Counted from the first letter of the stretch, positions 1 to 8,720 are shown. The stretch is 8,720 nt of DNA from CAINDZ01 sp041908585 (GCA_041908585.1 JAYRFB010000050.1:1-8720), one strand, 5' to 3'. The notes: generated by a model from the letters alone, not told the origin. Numbers and translations: made by a program.

Positions 1-2421
1 CGCTGGTGGCCGCTGGCCTGGGCCGCGCTGCATCTGGCCGGCGTCGCTGCCGGCGGGGCGCTGCCCGGTTCGCCACCGGCTCCCTTCCGCAACCTGCCCG
101 CCGGCTGGGGACGCGGGATCGCTTTGACACCCCTGCTGGCCGTCGGCACCGGCCCGGCCGGTCTCATCGCGGCCGGCGTGGCCACGGTGGCCGGCGCCGG
201 GGCCTGGGGATGGGCCGAAGCGTCCGCGCGGCGTGCCCGGGTCGACGCGGTCGCGACCGAACCGTGGGCGCCTGCCGTGCCGGTCCGGGCGGACGGCCGC
301 GCGCTCCTGCGCATCACCGGCTGGCCAACCCCGGCCGCCGACGGCCGCTGGCGCGCCCCGGCACGGCTGCTCACCTGGCGAACGGAAGCCCGCGCGGCCC
401 GCGGCGCGCAACCGGCGCCCGGGGACGGACTCCTGCTCACGGGAAGGGATCCCGCACCGGCCATCGGCGCCGTGGCGAGTGGTCGCGCCCGGCTGGCGCG
501 ACCGCGCGCGGCAGGGATCGAGGGAGCCTTCGACTACCGCCGCCACCTGGCGGGTCGCGGTCTGGAATGGACGGCCCGGGTCGACACGCTGCGGACCGTG
601 GCGCCGCCGGGACGAGACCTCGCGGAGGCCGCCGGACGTCGTTGGCTCGTGCCGCTGCGGGGCGGACTCATCGCGGGGCTCGGGGAGATCCTGCCGCCAC
701 CCGAGGCCGCCCTCGCCGCCTCGGTCCTGCTCGGCGCGCGCGATCCCGCCAGCCGCCAGGCCAGCGAACCATTCGCCGACCTGGGCCTGGCCCACCTCTT
801 CGCCGTGAGCGGGCTCCATGTCGGCATCCTGCTCGGGCTCGTGCTGGCGCCCGCGCGCGCGGCCGCCCTGGGCCCGCTGGCGGCCGCCTTGCCGGTCGTA
901 CTCCTGCTGCCGCCCTACGCCGTGCTGACCGGCCTGCCGGGTTCGGTCATCCGCGCCGCCGGGCTGGGCGCGCTGGCGTTGCTGGCGCCGTGCCTGGGCC
1001 GGCGCTTCGAGCCGCTGCGGGGAATCGGGCTGCTCTACGCCGCGAGTGTCGTCTGGGACCCGGTGGCCGCGCTCGACACGGGACTGCGCCTGTCGTACCT
1101 GGCGGCCGGGGGCATCCTGGCCACCAGCCGCGCGACGGGCGGACTGCGCTTCTTCGCGCAGCGGCCTTGGGGTTGGCTGGCCAGCGGCCTCGGCGTGACG
1201 CTGGCAGCGCAGTGGTTCACCCTGCCGGTGGCGGCCTCGGCCTTCGGGCGCGTCTCGCTGCTGTCGCCGCTGGCGAACCTGCTGGCCGTGCCGCTCTTCG
1301 GCGCCGCGGTGTGGACGACCGTTGCAGGCCTGGCCCTGGCGCCGCTCTCTGCCGCGGTCGGCCAGGCTTGCGGCGCCCTCGGCTGGCTGCAGTTGCGCCT
1401 GCTGGCGGCAGGCGTGACCTGGGTCTCCGCTCGATCCGATGCCTGGGAGCTGGGCCTGTGCGTGACCGGGCCGGTTCAGCTTGCGGCCTGGCTGGCAGGG
1501 AGCGCCGCGCTGCTGGCCGGGCTCGCGAACGCCCGTCGCGCCGGTCGCCCGGCGGCGATGCTGACGATGCTGGTCGCCACGGCGCCGGTGGGCCTCGCCC
1601 TCGCGGTGGCGCCCGCGTTGCAAGAGCGCCTGCGGGAGCGCGTGACCGTGACGCAGTTCGACGTGGGACAGGGAGACTGCGGCCTGCTGGCCTTTCCCGA
1701 TGGCTGGGCGGTCCTGCTGGATACCGGCGGAGCCTACGGAGGGAATGCCGACAGCGGCGGGCCGTTCACGAGGGAGGTGTTGCCCTGGCTGCGGCGCCAC
1801 GGCCATCGCCGGCTTGACGCCGTCGTCCTCACGCACGGCCACCGCGACCACACCGGCGGAGCCGCCGCGGCCGCGGCGGCCTTTCCGGGGGCCCGCTGGT
1901 ACTGCGGCGGCCGCGCCGCCGAGGCCCTGGGCGGCGCCGTGCCGGCGGCGCTCCTGACGGACCGGCCGGTCGCCGCGACCCTCCATCGTTGGCGGGACTG
2001 GGAGCTCAGGCTGGCCGCAGCGCCTGAGCCGCCGGGCGCGCGCGTCGATGAGAACGACCGCTCGCTCGTCGCTCTCCTCTATCAGGGCGACCGGCTGCGC
2101 CTGGCCTGGAGCGGGGACCTCGAGGAGGGCGGCGAGCGACGGCTGCTGGCGGCCCTGCCCGGGCTGGCCGATGCCGAGGTCTGGAAGGCGGGGCACCACG
2201 GCTCCGACACGTCCGGCTGCCCGGAGTGGCTCGAGCGCCTGCGACCGGACCTGGTGCTCGTCAGCTGCGGCGTGGGCAACCGCTATGGCCACCCCAGCCA
2301 CGGGCCCTACCTGGCGCGGGGCGACACGCTCGAGCTGCGCCGATCGGACCTGCAGGGGTCCGTGTCGGTGTCGTGGCCCGGTCGCGGCGGCGTCGCCCGG
2401 GCGCGCTCGACGTGGGAGTGA
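1..2421 (+). CDS. comEC: ComEC/Rec2-family DNA uptake channel protein, 5' end outside window
   Basis: This inner-membrane protein is the channel that carries single-stranded DNA into the cytoplasm during natural transformation. Counting codons from base 1 (806 residues before the TGA), there is a hydrophobic N-terminal stretch (residues 1-70). An OB-like DUF4131 region follows (about 80-200), ending in a FDYRRHLAGRG motif typical of the family. The multi-helix Competence domain (about 215-500) contains LAHLFAVSGLHVG around residues 263-275. The C-terminal metallo-beta-lactamase-like domain starts near 545 with TQFDVGQGDCG. It keeps the HGHRDH metal motif (612-617), SGD with D706, KAGHHGSD (729-736) and a late GHPSHG. 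The length fits complete ComEC proteins, so little is probably missing upstream. A TTG at 124 could be read as a start, but the frame upstream is open and encodes family-like hydrophobic sequence, so the true start is probably left of the window. The order of domains makes the family assignment firm; transformation itself is not shown. Confidence 0.93.
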   Translation, partial: RWWPLAWAALHLAGVAAGGALPGSPPAPFRNLPAGWGRGIALTPLLAVGTGPAGLIAAGVATVAGAGAWGWAEASARRARVDAVATEPWAPAVPVRADGRALLRITGWPTPAADGRWRAPARLLTWRTEARAARGAQPAPGDGLLLTGRDPAPAIGAVASGRARLARPRAAGIEGAFDYRRHLAGRGLEWTARVDTLRTVAPPGRDLAEAAGRRWLVPLRGGLIAGLGEILPPPEAALAASVLLGARDPASRQASEPFADLGLAHLFAVSGLHVGILLGLVLAPARAAALGPLAAALPVVLLLPPYAVLTGLPGSVIRAAGLGALALLAPCLGRRFEPLRGIGLLYAASVVWDPVAALDTGLRLSYLAAGGILATSRATGGLRFFAQRPWGWLASGLGVTLAAQWFTLPVAASAFGRVSLLSPLANLLAVPLFGAAVWTTVAGLALAPLSAAVGQACGALGWLQLRLLAAGVTWVSARSDAWELGLCVTGPVQLAAWLAGSAALLAGLANARRAGRPAAMLTMLVATAPVGLALAVAPALQERLRERVTVTQFDVGQGDCGLLAFPDGWAVLLDTGGAYGGNADSGGPFTREVLPWLRRHGHRRLDAVVLTHGHRDHTGGAAAAAAAFPGARWYCGGRAAEALGGAVPAALLTDRPVAATLHRWRDWELRLAAAPEPPGARVDENDRSLVALLYQGDRLRLAWSGDLEEGGERRLLAALPGLADAEVWKAGHHGSDTSGCPEWLERLRPDLVLVSCGVGNRYGHPSHGPYLARGDTLELRRSDLQGSVSVSWPGRGGVARARSTWE

Positions 2422-2472
2422 TCCGGGAGTGCGGCGGAATCGGCCTTGGACGGGCGCCATCACCGGGTGCGC

Positions 2473-2502
2473 TTGACACCCTCCGGCCGGCATGCCTAAC
2501 AT
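2473..2502 (+). promoter_or_regulatory. Sigma70-like promoter for the purC-purH unit
   Basis: A perfect -35 hexamer TTGACA at 2473-2478 is followed after 18 bases by TAACAT at 2497-2502, which matches 4 of 6 bases of the TATAAT consensus including its first two and last two positions. Transcription would begin near 2508-2510 and leave a leader of about 80 bases before purC. In DNA of this G+C content such an AT-rich pair in the only intergenic gap is unlikely to be accidental, but no experimental support is available. Confidence 0.55.
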
Positions 2503-2579
2503 CGCGTGGCGGCCCCGCGCGACCCTGGCCGCGCCGCCGCCTCGCACCTGCCGCCGGACATCGTTCCGGGGCGCACACC

Positions 2580-2588
2580 GGAGGAAAG
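2580..2588 (+). promoter_or_regulatory. Strong Shine-Dalgarno site of purC
   Basis: GGAGGAAAG lies three bases before the ATG at 2592, with the GGAGG core ending seven bases upstream of it. This near-perfect anti-16S match decides the purC start. It rules out the longer in-frame reading that begins at 2226, which would run through the end of comEC and the intergenic gap. Confidence 0.8.
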
Positions 2589-2591
2589 ACC

Positions 2592-3478
2592 ATGCCTGCC
2601 CTGCGCAGCACGCGCGACCTGGGCCTTCGGCCCGATCACGAGGGGAAGGTGCGCGACATCTTCGACCTCGGCGACGAGCTCCTGATCGTGGCCACCGACC
2701 GCGTCTCCGCCTTCGACGTCATCATGAACGACCTGGTCCCCGGCCGCGGCGTCGTGCTCAGCGTGATGAGCCTCGGCTGGTTCCGGCACTTCCGCGACGT
2801 CGTGCCCAACCACCTGGTCACCGCTGATCCGCGCGCATTCCCGGCGCCGTTCGCGGAGCACGCGGAGGCCCTCGGCGGGCGCTCGATGCTCGTGCGCAAG
2901 GCCGAGCGCTTCCCCGTCGAGTGTGTCGTCCGCGGCTACCTGGCAGGTTCGGGCTACAAGTCGTACCGCGCCGGCGGAGCGATCTGCGGCCAGGCGCTGC
3001 CGGCGGGGCTGCGCCTGGCCGACCGCCTGCCCCAGCCCCTGTTCACGCCGACGACGAAGGCCGAGGTCGGCCACGACGAAGACATCGCGTTCGCAGAGGT
3101 GGAAGCGCTGGTGGGACCCGGGCAGGCCGTCGCGCTGCGGGACCTGACGCTGCGGCTCTACTCCGAGGGCGCCGACTACGCGCGAGCGCGCGGCGTCGTG
3201 CTGGCCGACACCAAGTTCGAGTTCGGCCTCATCGACGGCCGTATCGCCCTGATCGACGAGGTCATGACACCGGACTCCAGCCGCTTCTGGCCGGCGGACC
3301 AGGTGGAGCCGGGGCAGGAGCCGCCAAGCTGGGACAAGCAGATCCTGCGCAACCACCTCGAGACGCTCACCTGGGACAAGGCGCCGCCGCCGCCGCCGCT
3401 GCCTGCCGACGTGCTCACGCGCACGGCCGGGCGGTATCGCGAGGTCCTGGAGATCCTGTTTCCCGAGGAGGCCACGGC

Positions 3479-3497
<19 letters not shown>
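2592..3497 (+). CDS. purC: Phosphoribosylaminoimidazole-succinocarboxamide (SAICAR) synthase
   Basis: This cytoplasmic enzyme of de novo purine synthesis joins CAIR and L-aspartate using ATP to give SAICAR, ADP and phosphate. The product is 301 residues, matching the long form of the family (about 290-310, as in yeast Ade1) rather than the roughly 240-residue E. coli form. Visible signatures are EGKVRDIFDLGDELL from residue 17, the ATP-site motif DRVSAFD (36-42), ECVVRGYLAGSGYKSY (from 110), TKAEVGHDED, LADTKFEFG (204-212) and DEVMTPDSSRFW (222-233), which together cover the two SAICAR-synthetase signatures. A short proline run (PPPPP) precedes the C-terminal helix and comes from a CCG repeat near 3384-3400. 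The start is set by a strong ribosome binding site. purH begins inside the last codons, so the two are co-transcribed and probably translationally coupled. No inactivating change is seen. Confidence 0.96.
3465..3471 (+). promoter_or_regulatory. Ribosome binding site of purH inside the purC 3' end
   Basis: GAGGAGG sits seven bases before the ATG at 3479, inside the purC frame where it encodes part of the PEEAT stretch. It fixes the purH start and excludes the much longer in-frame reading from 2921. Confidence 0.72.
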
Positions 3498-5005
<1,508 letters not shown>

Positions 5006-5017
5006 CGCCGCGCGGCC

Positions 5018-5024
5018 GGGAAGG
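5018..5024 (+). promoter_or_regulatory. Ribosome binding site supporting a GTG start
   Basis: GGGAAGG lies six bases before GTG at 5031. Together with the signal peptide that begins immediately, it supports this non-ATG start for the M6 peptidase. Confidence 0.55.
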
Positions 5025-5030
5025 CATCAC

Positions 5031-7916
5031 GTGTCCGAGCGCCTGCACCTGAAGCTTGCGCTGGCGCTCGCGCTTGCGATTGCCGCCGGGCCGCCATCGG
5101 CCGCGATACCGTCGCCGGCGACGCCGGCGGCGGATCCCGTGCTGGGGGCCTGGCGGGCCGCGCGCCGGTCGGAAGTGCGCCGCGCGAGCGTGGCCGCGGC
5201 CGCGAGGACGGAGGCTGCCGCCCGGGCGGCCGCGGATGCCGGCAAGACCCTCCTGGATCCCGCCCCGGCGCCGGCCCGGTTCGGCCTCCTGGTCATCCCC
5301 GTCGACTTCGCCGACCGGCGCCTGCCCGCCGGCTGGGATCCCGCCGCGCTGGCCCCGCGCCTCGGCGCGGACTCGGGCCAGTCGCTTCGCCGGTACTTCG
5401 CCGTGGCCTCGGCCTCGCGGTGCGAGCTGGTGCCGGTGCAGGCGCCGCTGGTCCACCTGCCGGGCAACGCGCTCGACTACTCGGATATCGGGCTGAACGG
5501 GTTCACGCGGTCGCGGCGCCTGGCGCGGGAGGCCCTCACGTCGGTGGCCGCCGCGGGGTTCGACCTTGGCCTGGCCGACCTCGACGGCCCGGACGGACTG
5601 CCGCGAAGCGGCGACGACGACGGCTGGGTGGACGGCGTGCTGCTGCTGCACGCGGAGATCGGGCAGGAGAACGACCCGCAGGACGGACGGGTGCAGGCGC
5701 TGCAGTATTACCTGGACGAGCCGGTGACCGCGCGTGGCGTCAACGCCGGCGCCTACGCCGTGGCCAGCCTGCACAGCGGCCCCGGCATCTGGGCGCACGA
5801 GACGGCGCACCTGCTCGGGCTCGAGGACCGCTACGACCCGCTCCTGCCGCCGGCAGCCGGGGCGGGCGACATCGCCGGCGCGGGAGGCCTCGGCGTCTTC
5901 AGCCTGATGGGAGCCGGCGCACTCGGCACCGGTGGCGGCTGGCAGCCGTCGCTGCCCGATGCCTACTCACGAGCGCTGCTGGGTTGGTGCGAGGTCGCGA
6001 CCGTCACCGACAGCCCTGCAGGCGGCGATACGCTGCGCCCGCCGACGTTCACGTCCGGCCGCGCCCACCGCGTGTGGACAGCGGACGGGACCGGGCCGGA
6101 GTTCCTGCTCCTGGAGGCGCGCGACCCCGCGGGCAGCGCGCCCTTCGACGCCGCCCTGCCGGGCGCCGGACTGGTCGCGCTCCACGTCGACGAAAGGGTG
6201 CCCGAGGGCGGCTGGGCCGAGGACGGACCGGGTCGCTGGCATCTGCGGGCACGCCTGGTGGAAGCCGACGGCGACGACAACCTGCGTCGCGGCTTCGATG
6301 CCGGCTCCGGCGGTGATGTCTTCCCGGGTACCGCCGCGGTCACGGCTTTGACTCCCGCCACCGTTCCGTCCAGCGATGGCTACGCTGGACCGTCCGGCGT
6401 GTCACTGACCGGCATCGCCGCCGGCAGCGGCTTCGTCGTCCACCGGACCGTCACTGCCGCGGAGACCTGGCTGCGCTTCGAGGCGGCGTGGAATCGCGTG
6501 TCCGGCGAGCTGGCGTTCACCGCCACCGTGGGCGGGGACCAGCCGGCTTCACTGTCGCTGCGCGTGGAGACGGTTGGTGAGCCGACCTGGGGCGCCCTGG
6601 AGGGCGGTCAACCCCGCGACGTGGCTCTGTCGCGCGGGCTCGACGGGCTTTGGCAGCCGGCCGCGCCGGTGCGGTTCGCGACCGACGCCGCGCTGCCGGC
6701 CGGGGCGACGACGCGCTTCCGCTACACCCTGTCCGGCCCCGCCCTCGCGACCGTCACCGCCGAGCGCGACTGGGTCTGGACCGCCGACGATGCGATCCTC
6801 GACTTCGCGGGCGACTGGCCCGCCGCCTGGGTGACGGAACAGCCGGACGGCCCGGGCACTGCCTGGCGGCGCTGGGCCGGCGACGACTCGCCGGCCGAAG
6901 GCGGCCTGCCGGTGCTCGCCTGCACGTCCGAGGCGGCAGCGCCGGGCGACTGGCCCGACGTCCTCTACACCAACGGGGGACGCGCGCGCCTGACCAGCGG
7001 CCCGCTCGCCGAGGAAGTCGCCGCCGTCCGCCTGCTGCACTGGGTCGACGTCGAGACCCTGCCCGGAGGCGTGCCGATGGACGGCGCCACCGTGAGCTGG
7101 ATCGCGCCGGACGGCACCGAGGTCGCGGCCGAACCGCTCGGCGGCTGGCCTGCGCGCGTCGACGGCAGCTCGGGCAGCGCGCTGCGCGGGCGCGGGTCGT
7201 TCGGCCGCGAGCCGGGCGAGTTCGACGATGCCGAACGCCCGGTCTGGCGCAGCGATGTCATCCCCGTGCCCGGGATCGGCGCGGGGCCGTGGCGCCTGCG
7301 GCTCGAGCTGGCGGCCAACGCGCTCTGGCGCGGCCGGGGCTGGCTGGTGGCGGACCTCGAACCGCTTGCAGGGCTGCCCGAGCCCGCCCTGGCCTGGGCC
7401 GGAAGGTTGGCCTGGAACTGGCCCGGTGGCGCGCCGTCGGCGCCGGTGAGCGTGCAGGTGCGCGTGCCGGCGGACAGCACCTGGACGCCGCTGCTGGCGA
7501 CCGCGGACGCCTCGGTGCCGGGCGAACAGCTGCGGGCGCTGCTGCCCGGGGGAGCTGCCACCCGCCACGAGGTGCGGGTGGCCGGTCCCGTGGCCTGGGG
7601 CACGCTCGCGCTCGGGCCCGTGACCGTGTACGTTGGCGGCTTGGCCGGGGGCGGGGCGCTGGGGGCACCCTGGCCCAACCCGGCGACGGGCGAGGTGCAC
7701 CTGACGGTTGTCCTCCCGCCCGGTGTCGCGGCCCAGCTGCAGGTGTACGACCTGCGCGGCCGGCGCGTGCACACCCGCGACCTGGCACCGGGAACCTCCT
7801 TCGTCAGCTGGGACGGGCGCGACGACCAGGGGCGGCGGCTGCCCTCCGGGTCCTACATTCTCCGGGTTTCCGGCGCGGGCGCGGCGTCCGCGCGCAAGGT
7901 GGTGCTGGCACATTGA
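5031..7916 (+). CDS. Secreted M6-family (immune inhibitor A-like) metallopeptidase with C-terminal FlgD-like Ig domain
   Basis: This 961-residue protein is predicted to be an exported zinc endopeptidase. A signal peptide is clear: a short basic n-region, the hydrophobic core LALALALAIAA (9-19) and likely cleavage near residue 25. A short propeptide-like, Ala/Arg-rich segment precedes the catalytic domain, which begins with RFGLLVIPVDFAD (83-95). An acidic DDDGWVDG (195-202) resembles the calcium-binding loop common in these proteins. The zinc site is HETAHLLGLED, with H256, E257, H260, G263 and D266, followed by a FSLMG turn. Further M6 features are LLLEARD, GLVALHVDE and GGDVFPG (D429). The middle (about 460-870) looks beta-rich and I cannot assign it. 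Residues 879-961 (APWPNP, LQVYDLRGRRV, WDGRDDQG, LPSGSYILRV) match FlgD-like/Por-secretion C-terminal tails, so delivery to the cell surface or medium is likely, possibly by a type IX-like route. The substrate is unknown. It sits 25 bases after purH. Confidence 0.9.
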   Translation: MSERLHLKLALALALAIAAGPPSAAIPSPATPAADPVLGAWRAARRSEVRRASVAAAARTEAAARAAADAGKTLLDPAPAPARFGLLVIPVDFADRRLPAGWDPAALAPRLGADSGQSLRRYFAVASASRCELVPVQAPLVHLPGNALDYSDIGLNGFTRSRRLAREALTSVAAAGFDLGLADLDGPDGLPRSGDDDGWVDGVLLLHAEIGQENDPQDGRVQALQYYLDEPVTARGVNAGAYAVASLHSGPGIWAHETAHLLGLEDRYDPLLPPAAGAGDIAGAGGLGVFSLMGAGALGTGGGWQPSLPDAYSRALLGWCEVATVTDSPAGGDTLRPPTFTSGRAHRVWTADGTGPEFLLLEARDPAGSAPFDAALPGAGLVALHVDERVPEGGWAEDGPGRWHLRARLVEADGDDNLRRGFDAGSGGDVFPGTAAVTALTPATVPSSDGYAGPSGVSLTGIAAGSGFVVHRTVTAAETWLRFEAAWNRVSGELAFTATVGGDQPASLSLRVETVGEPTWGALEGGQPRDVALSRGLDGLWQPAAPVRFATDAALPAGATTRFRYTLSGPALATVTAERDWVWTADDAILDFAGDWPAAWVTEQPDGPGTAWRRWAGDDSPAEGGLPVLACTSEAAAPGDWPDVLYTNGGRARLTSGPLAEEVAAVRLLHWVDVETLPGGVPMDGATVSWIAPDGTEVAAEPLGGWPARVDGSSGSALRGRGSFGREPGEFDDAERPVWRSDVIPVPGIGAGPWRLRLELAANALWRGRGWLVADLEPLAGLPEPALAWAGRLAWNWPGGAPSAPVSVQVRVPADSTWTPLLATADASVPGEQLRALLPGGAATRHEVRVAGPVAWGTLALGPVTVYVGGLAGGGALGAPWPNPATGEVHLTVVLPPGVAAQLQVYDLRGRRVHTRDLAPGTSFVSWDGRDDQGRRLPSGSYILRVSGAGAASARKVVLAH
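7665..7913 (+). other. FlgD-like Ig / type IX sorting-like C-terminal domain of the M6 peptidase
   Basis: Residues 879-961 of the peptidase begin with the WPNP motif and run through VYDLRGRRV, a GTSFVSWDGRDDQG strand-turn, LPSGSYILRV and a final KVVLAH. This is the pattern of the roughly 80-residue tails found on many exported proteins in FCB bacteria and related candidate phyla. Whether it is a cleavable type IX signal or only a structural Ig module cannot be decided without knowing if the genome encodes the Por/Spr machinery. Confidence 0.75.
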
Positions 7917-8720
7917 TGCTGTCGACGAGAGTGCGGGCGCTTGCGGCCCCGTGTCTGCTCCTGCTGCTCCCGCTGCTCCTGCTGCCGGCATCGCGCGCCG
8001 GCGCGGGACCGCTCTACGACCCGTGGCTGGAGGAATTCCAGGTGGGCGGCGCCCTGGTGACGCCCACGGACGACGGCTACCCGACGGGCCTGCTGCAGCC
8101 CGCCGCGGTGGACACGGCCTGGGTGCAGGCGGCCCTCCGCTGCCTCGACCCGCGACTGCCTGCGCCGCCTGGCGCCGACCTGACCCGGCGCTGGCTGGCC
8201 GCGCGCGCGCCCGGCGCCGGCGGACCGGCGCTGGCGCGCCTGCACGCCGCCGTGACGGCCTTCGCCGGCACCGGAGCGCCTCCGCCCGCGGGCTCGGGCG
8301 CGGAGATCCTCGCCGGCGAATTGCGCCCCGGTGATCGCCTCACGGTCCTCCCCCTCACCCAACGCTTCGGCATGAGCCAATCCACCATCCGCGAGGCGCT
8401 CCTGATGCTCGAACGCCGCGGCCTCGTCAAGACCAACCCCCGCCACGGCACCTTTGTCACCCGCCTCAGCGAACAAGAGTCGCTCGAATTGTGCCGCATG
8501 CGCGCCCTGCTCGAATCTTATGCCGTCACCGTCGGGCTATCCGCGATGACCGATGAGACGCTGCCCTACTTGCGCCAGTTGATCACCAACATGCGCAGTT
8601 GTGTGCTGCCACGTGACCTGCCGCGGCTCATCCAGCTCGACCTCGAATTCCATCGCCATATTGCAGAACTGGCCAGTTCCGCCACCTTGCTGGAGGGTTG
8701 GTCGAACCTGAGTGGACGCA
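7916..8720 (+). CDS. Composite open frame: unknown secreted protein N-terminus joined in frame to a GntR/FCD regulator, 3' end outside window
   Basis: The ATG at 7916 overlaps the TGA of the peptidase (TGATG), implying translational coupling; only a weak AAGGTGG lies 13 bases upstream. There are 268 codons before the edge. Residues 1-31 are a textbook signal peptide: basic n-region, a LLLLLPLLLL core and SRA as a likely signal-peptidase I site; the Cys at 13 precedes the core, so it is not a lipoprotein. Residues 32-129 match no family I recognise and are rich in Ala, Pro, Gly and Arg. From E130 the sequence is a GntR-type winged helix (to about 181) and then an FCD ligand domain. An exported protein carrying a cytoplasmic DNA-binding domain makes no functional sense, and composition changes at the same place. 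I read this as two unrelated gene fragments joined near 8303, not as a real fusion protein. Confidence 0.6.
   Translation, partial: MLSTRVRALAAPCLLLLLPLLLLPASRAGAGPLYDPWLEEFQVGGALVTPTDDGYPTGLLQPAAVDTAWVQAALRCLDPRLPAPPGADLTRRWLAARAPGAGGPALARLHAAVTAFAGTGAPPPAGSGAEILAGELRPGDRLTVLPLTQRFGMSQSTIREALLMLERRGLVKTNPRHGTFVTRLSEQESLELCRMRALLESYAVTVGLSAMTDETLPYLRQLITNMRSCVLPRDLPRLIQLDLEFHRHIAELASSATLLEGWSNLSGR
8285..8335 (+). other. Probable chimeric junction (assembly or recombination breakpoint)
   Basis: By hand count G+C is about 79% in 7921-8280 and about 62% in 8341-8720. Left of the boundary the frame uses Leu CTG 16, CTC 6, TTG 0; right of it CTC 12, CTG 8, TTG 5, CTA 1. Gln is CAA in 3 of 5 codons on the right, against 1 of 16 in the preceding peptidase gene, and Glu GAA is 7 of 11 on the right. 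The protein also changes from unrecognised secreted sequence to a GntR domain at E130-I131 (8303-8308). No inverted repeat, target duplication or attachment site is evident. Confidence 0.65.
8306..8720 (+). pseudogene. Partial GntR-family transcription regulator, FadR/FCD subfamily, lacking its own start and its end
   Basis: In the numbering of the composite frame, ILAGELRPGDRL (131-142) is the conserved lead-in of GntR winged helices. A helix-turn-helix follows (LTQRFGMSQSTIREALLMLERRGLV, 147-171) and then the wing NPRHGTFV (174-181). The effector domain begins about 186 with an FCD pattern, including RALLESYAV and the metal-type motif D242-LEF-H246 (DxxxH), and is cut at residue 268, roughly two thirds through. 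The usual first-helix residues before the ILAGEL motif are missing and are replaced by a Gly/Pro/Ala-rich stretch with no helix character. No start codon with a ribosome binding site lies in the right place. Such regulators normally respond to small organic acids and control catabolic genes; the ligand here cannot be guessed. I call it broken as seen here; its source genome may hold an intact copy. Confidence 0.6.

Larger units (their letters stand above)
2422..2591 (+). other. Intergenic region between comEC and purC
   Basis: This 170-base gap is the only sizeable non-coding stretch in the window. It contains a sigma70-like promoter in its middle and a leader of roughly 80 bases that ends in the purC ribosome binding site. 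I found no convincing intrinsic terminator after comEC: there is no stable GC hairpin followed by a T run. I also found no recognisable purine riboswitch or PurR-type operator. The leader is extremely GC-rich, so local secondary structure is likely but cannot be assigned to a known class. Confidence 0.6.

Noticed and set aside
124..126. TTG as the start of comEC
   Set aside because: The frame is open to base 1 and the upstream codons give ComEC-like hydrophobic sequence, and there is no good ribosome site before 124.
6..1817. A 603-codon open frame overlapping comEC in another frame
   Set aside because: It is Arg/Gly/Pro-rich low-complexity sequence with no domain motif, as expected for an off-frame reading of very GC-rich DNA; the comEC frame carries all family motifs.
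2226..2591. N-terminal extension of purC back to 2226
   Set aside because: It would overlap the 3' end of comEC and pass through the promoter region, and the strong GGAGGAAAG before 2592 sets the start where PurC homology begins.
7956..7986. CTG/CTC-rich short repeat resembling a simple-sequence tract
   Set aside because: It simply encodes the poly-Leu core of a signal peptide using the preferred Leu codons.
6549..7991. A 480-codon antisense open frame across the M6 peptidase
   Set aside because: It shows no recognisable motif and no convincing start region, and it covers the FlgD-like coding end of the peptidase; it is a GC shadow.
8306..8720. A novel membrane-anchored or secreted GntR one-component sensor
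   Set aside because: The hydrophobic segment looks like a cleavable signal peptide rather than an anchor, the first GntR helix is incomplete, and codon use and G+C change exactly at the domain boundary, so a chimera is the better explanation.

Overview
The window is very GC-rich over most of its length (about 79% G+C by hand count in 7921-8280) and is almost fully coding on the + strand. It holds four recognisable genes plus a composite open frame at the right edge. The mix suggests a high-GC Gram-negative lineage of the FCB group or a neighbouring candidate phylum (Candidatus Eisenbacteria or Krumholzibacteria type). The evidence is a long secreted M6 peptidase ending in a FlgD/Por-secretion-like Ig tail, a style common in those groups. 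This placement is inference, because no rRNA or marker tree is available.

Layout: (1) 1-2421, a ComEC/Rec2 DNA-uptake channel whose frame is already open at the left edge. (2) 2422-2591, the only sizeable intergenic gap, with a sigma70-like promoter (TTGACA, 18 bases, TAACAT) and a strong ribosome binding site. (3) 2592-3497 purC and 3479-5005 purH, overlapping by 19 bases, which encode three of the late reactions from CAIR to IMP; purB for the intervening step is not here. (4) 5031-7916, an M6-family secreted metallopeptidase with signal peptide, HExxHxxGxxD zinc site and C-terminal FlgD-like domain. (5) 7916-8720, an open frame that starts on the peptidase stop codon (ATGA-type overlap) with a clear signal peptide and an unrecognised secreted segment. 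At about 8303 it runs in frame into a GntR/FCD transcription regulator that is cut by the window end.

Genes 2 to 5 are packed tightly enough to be one transcription unit led by the promoter before purC. The link between purine synthesis and secreted proteins looks positional rather than functional.

The most noteworthy signal is the right end. Near 8303-8335, G+C drops from about 79% to about 62%, Leu, Gln and Glu codon choice changes, and a signal-peptide protein becomes a cytoplasmic DNA-binding regulator whose first helix is incomplete. This looks much more like an assembly chimera or a recombination junction than a working fusion. I see no CRISPR array, tRNA, rRNA, insertion sequence or defence system, and apart from this junction the window is ordinary.
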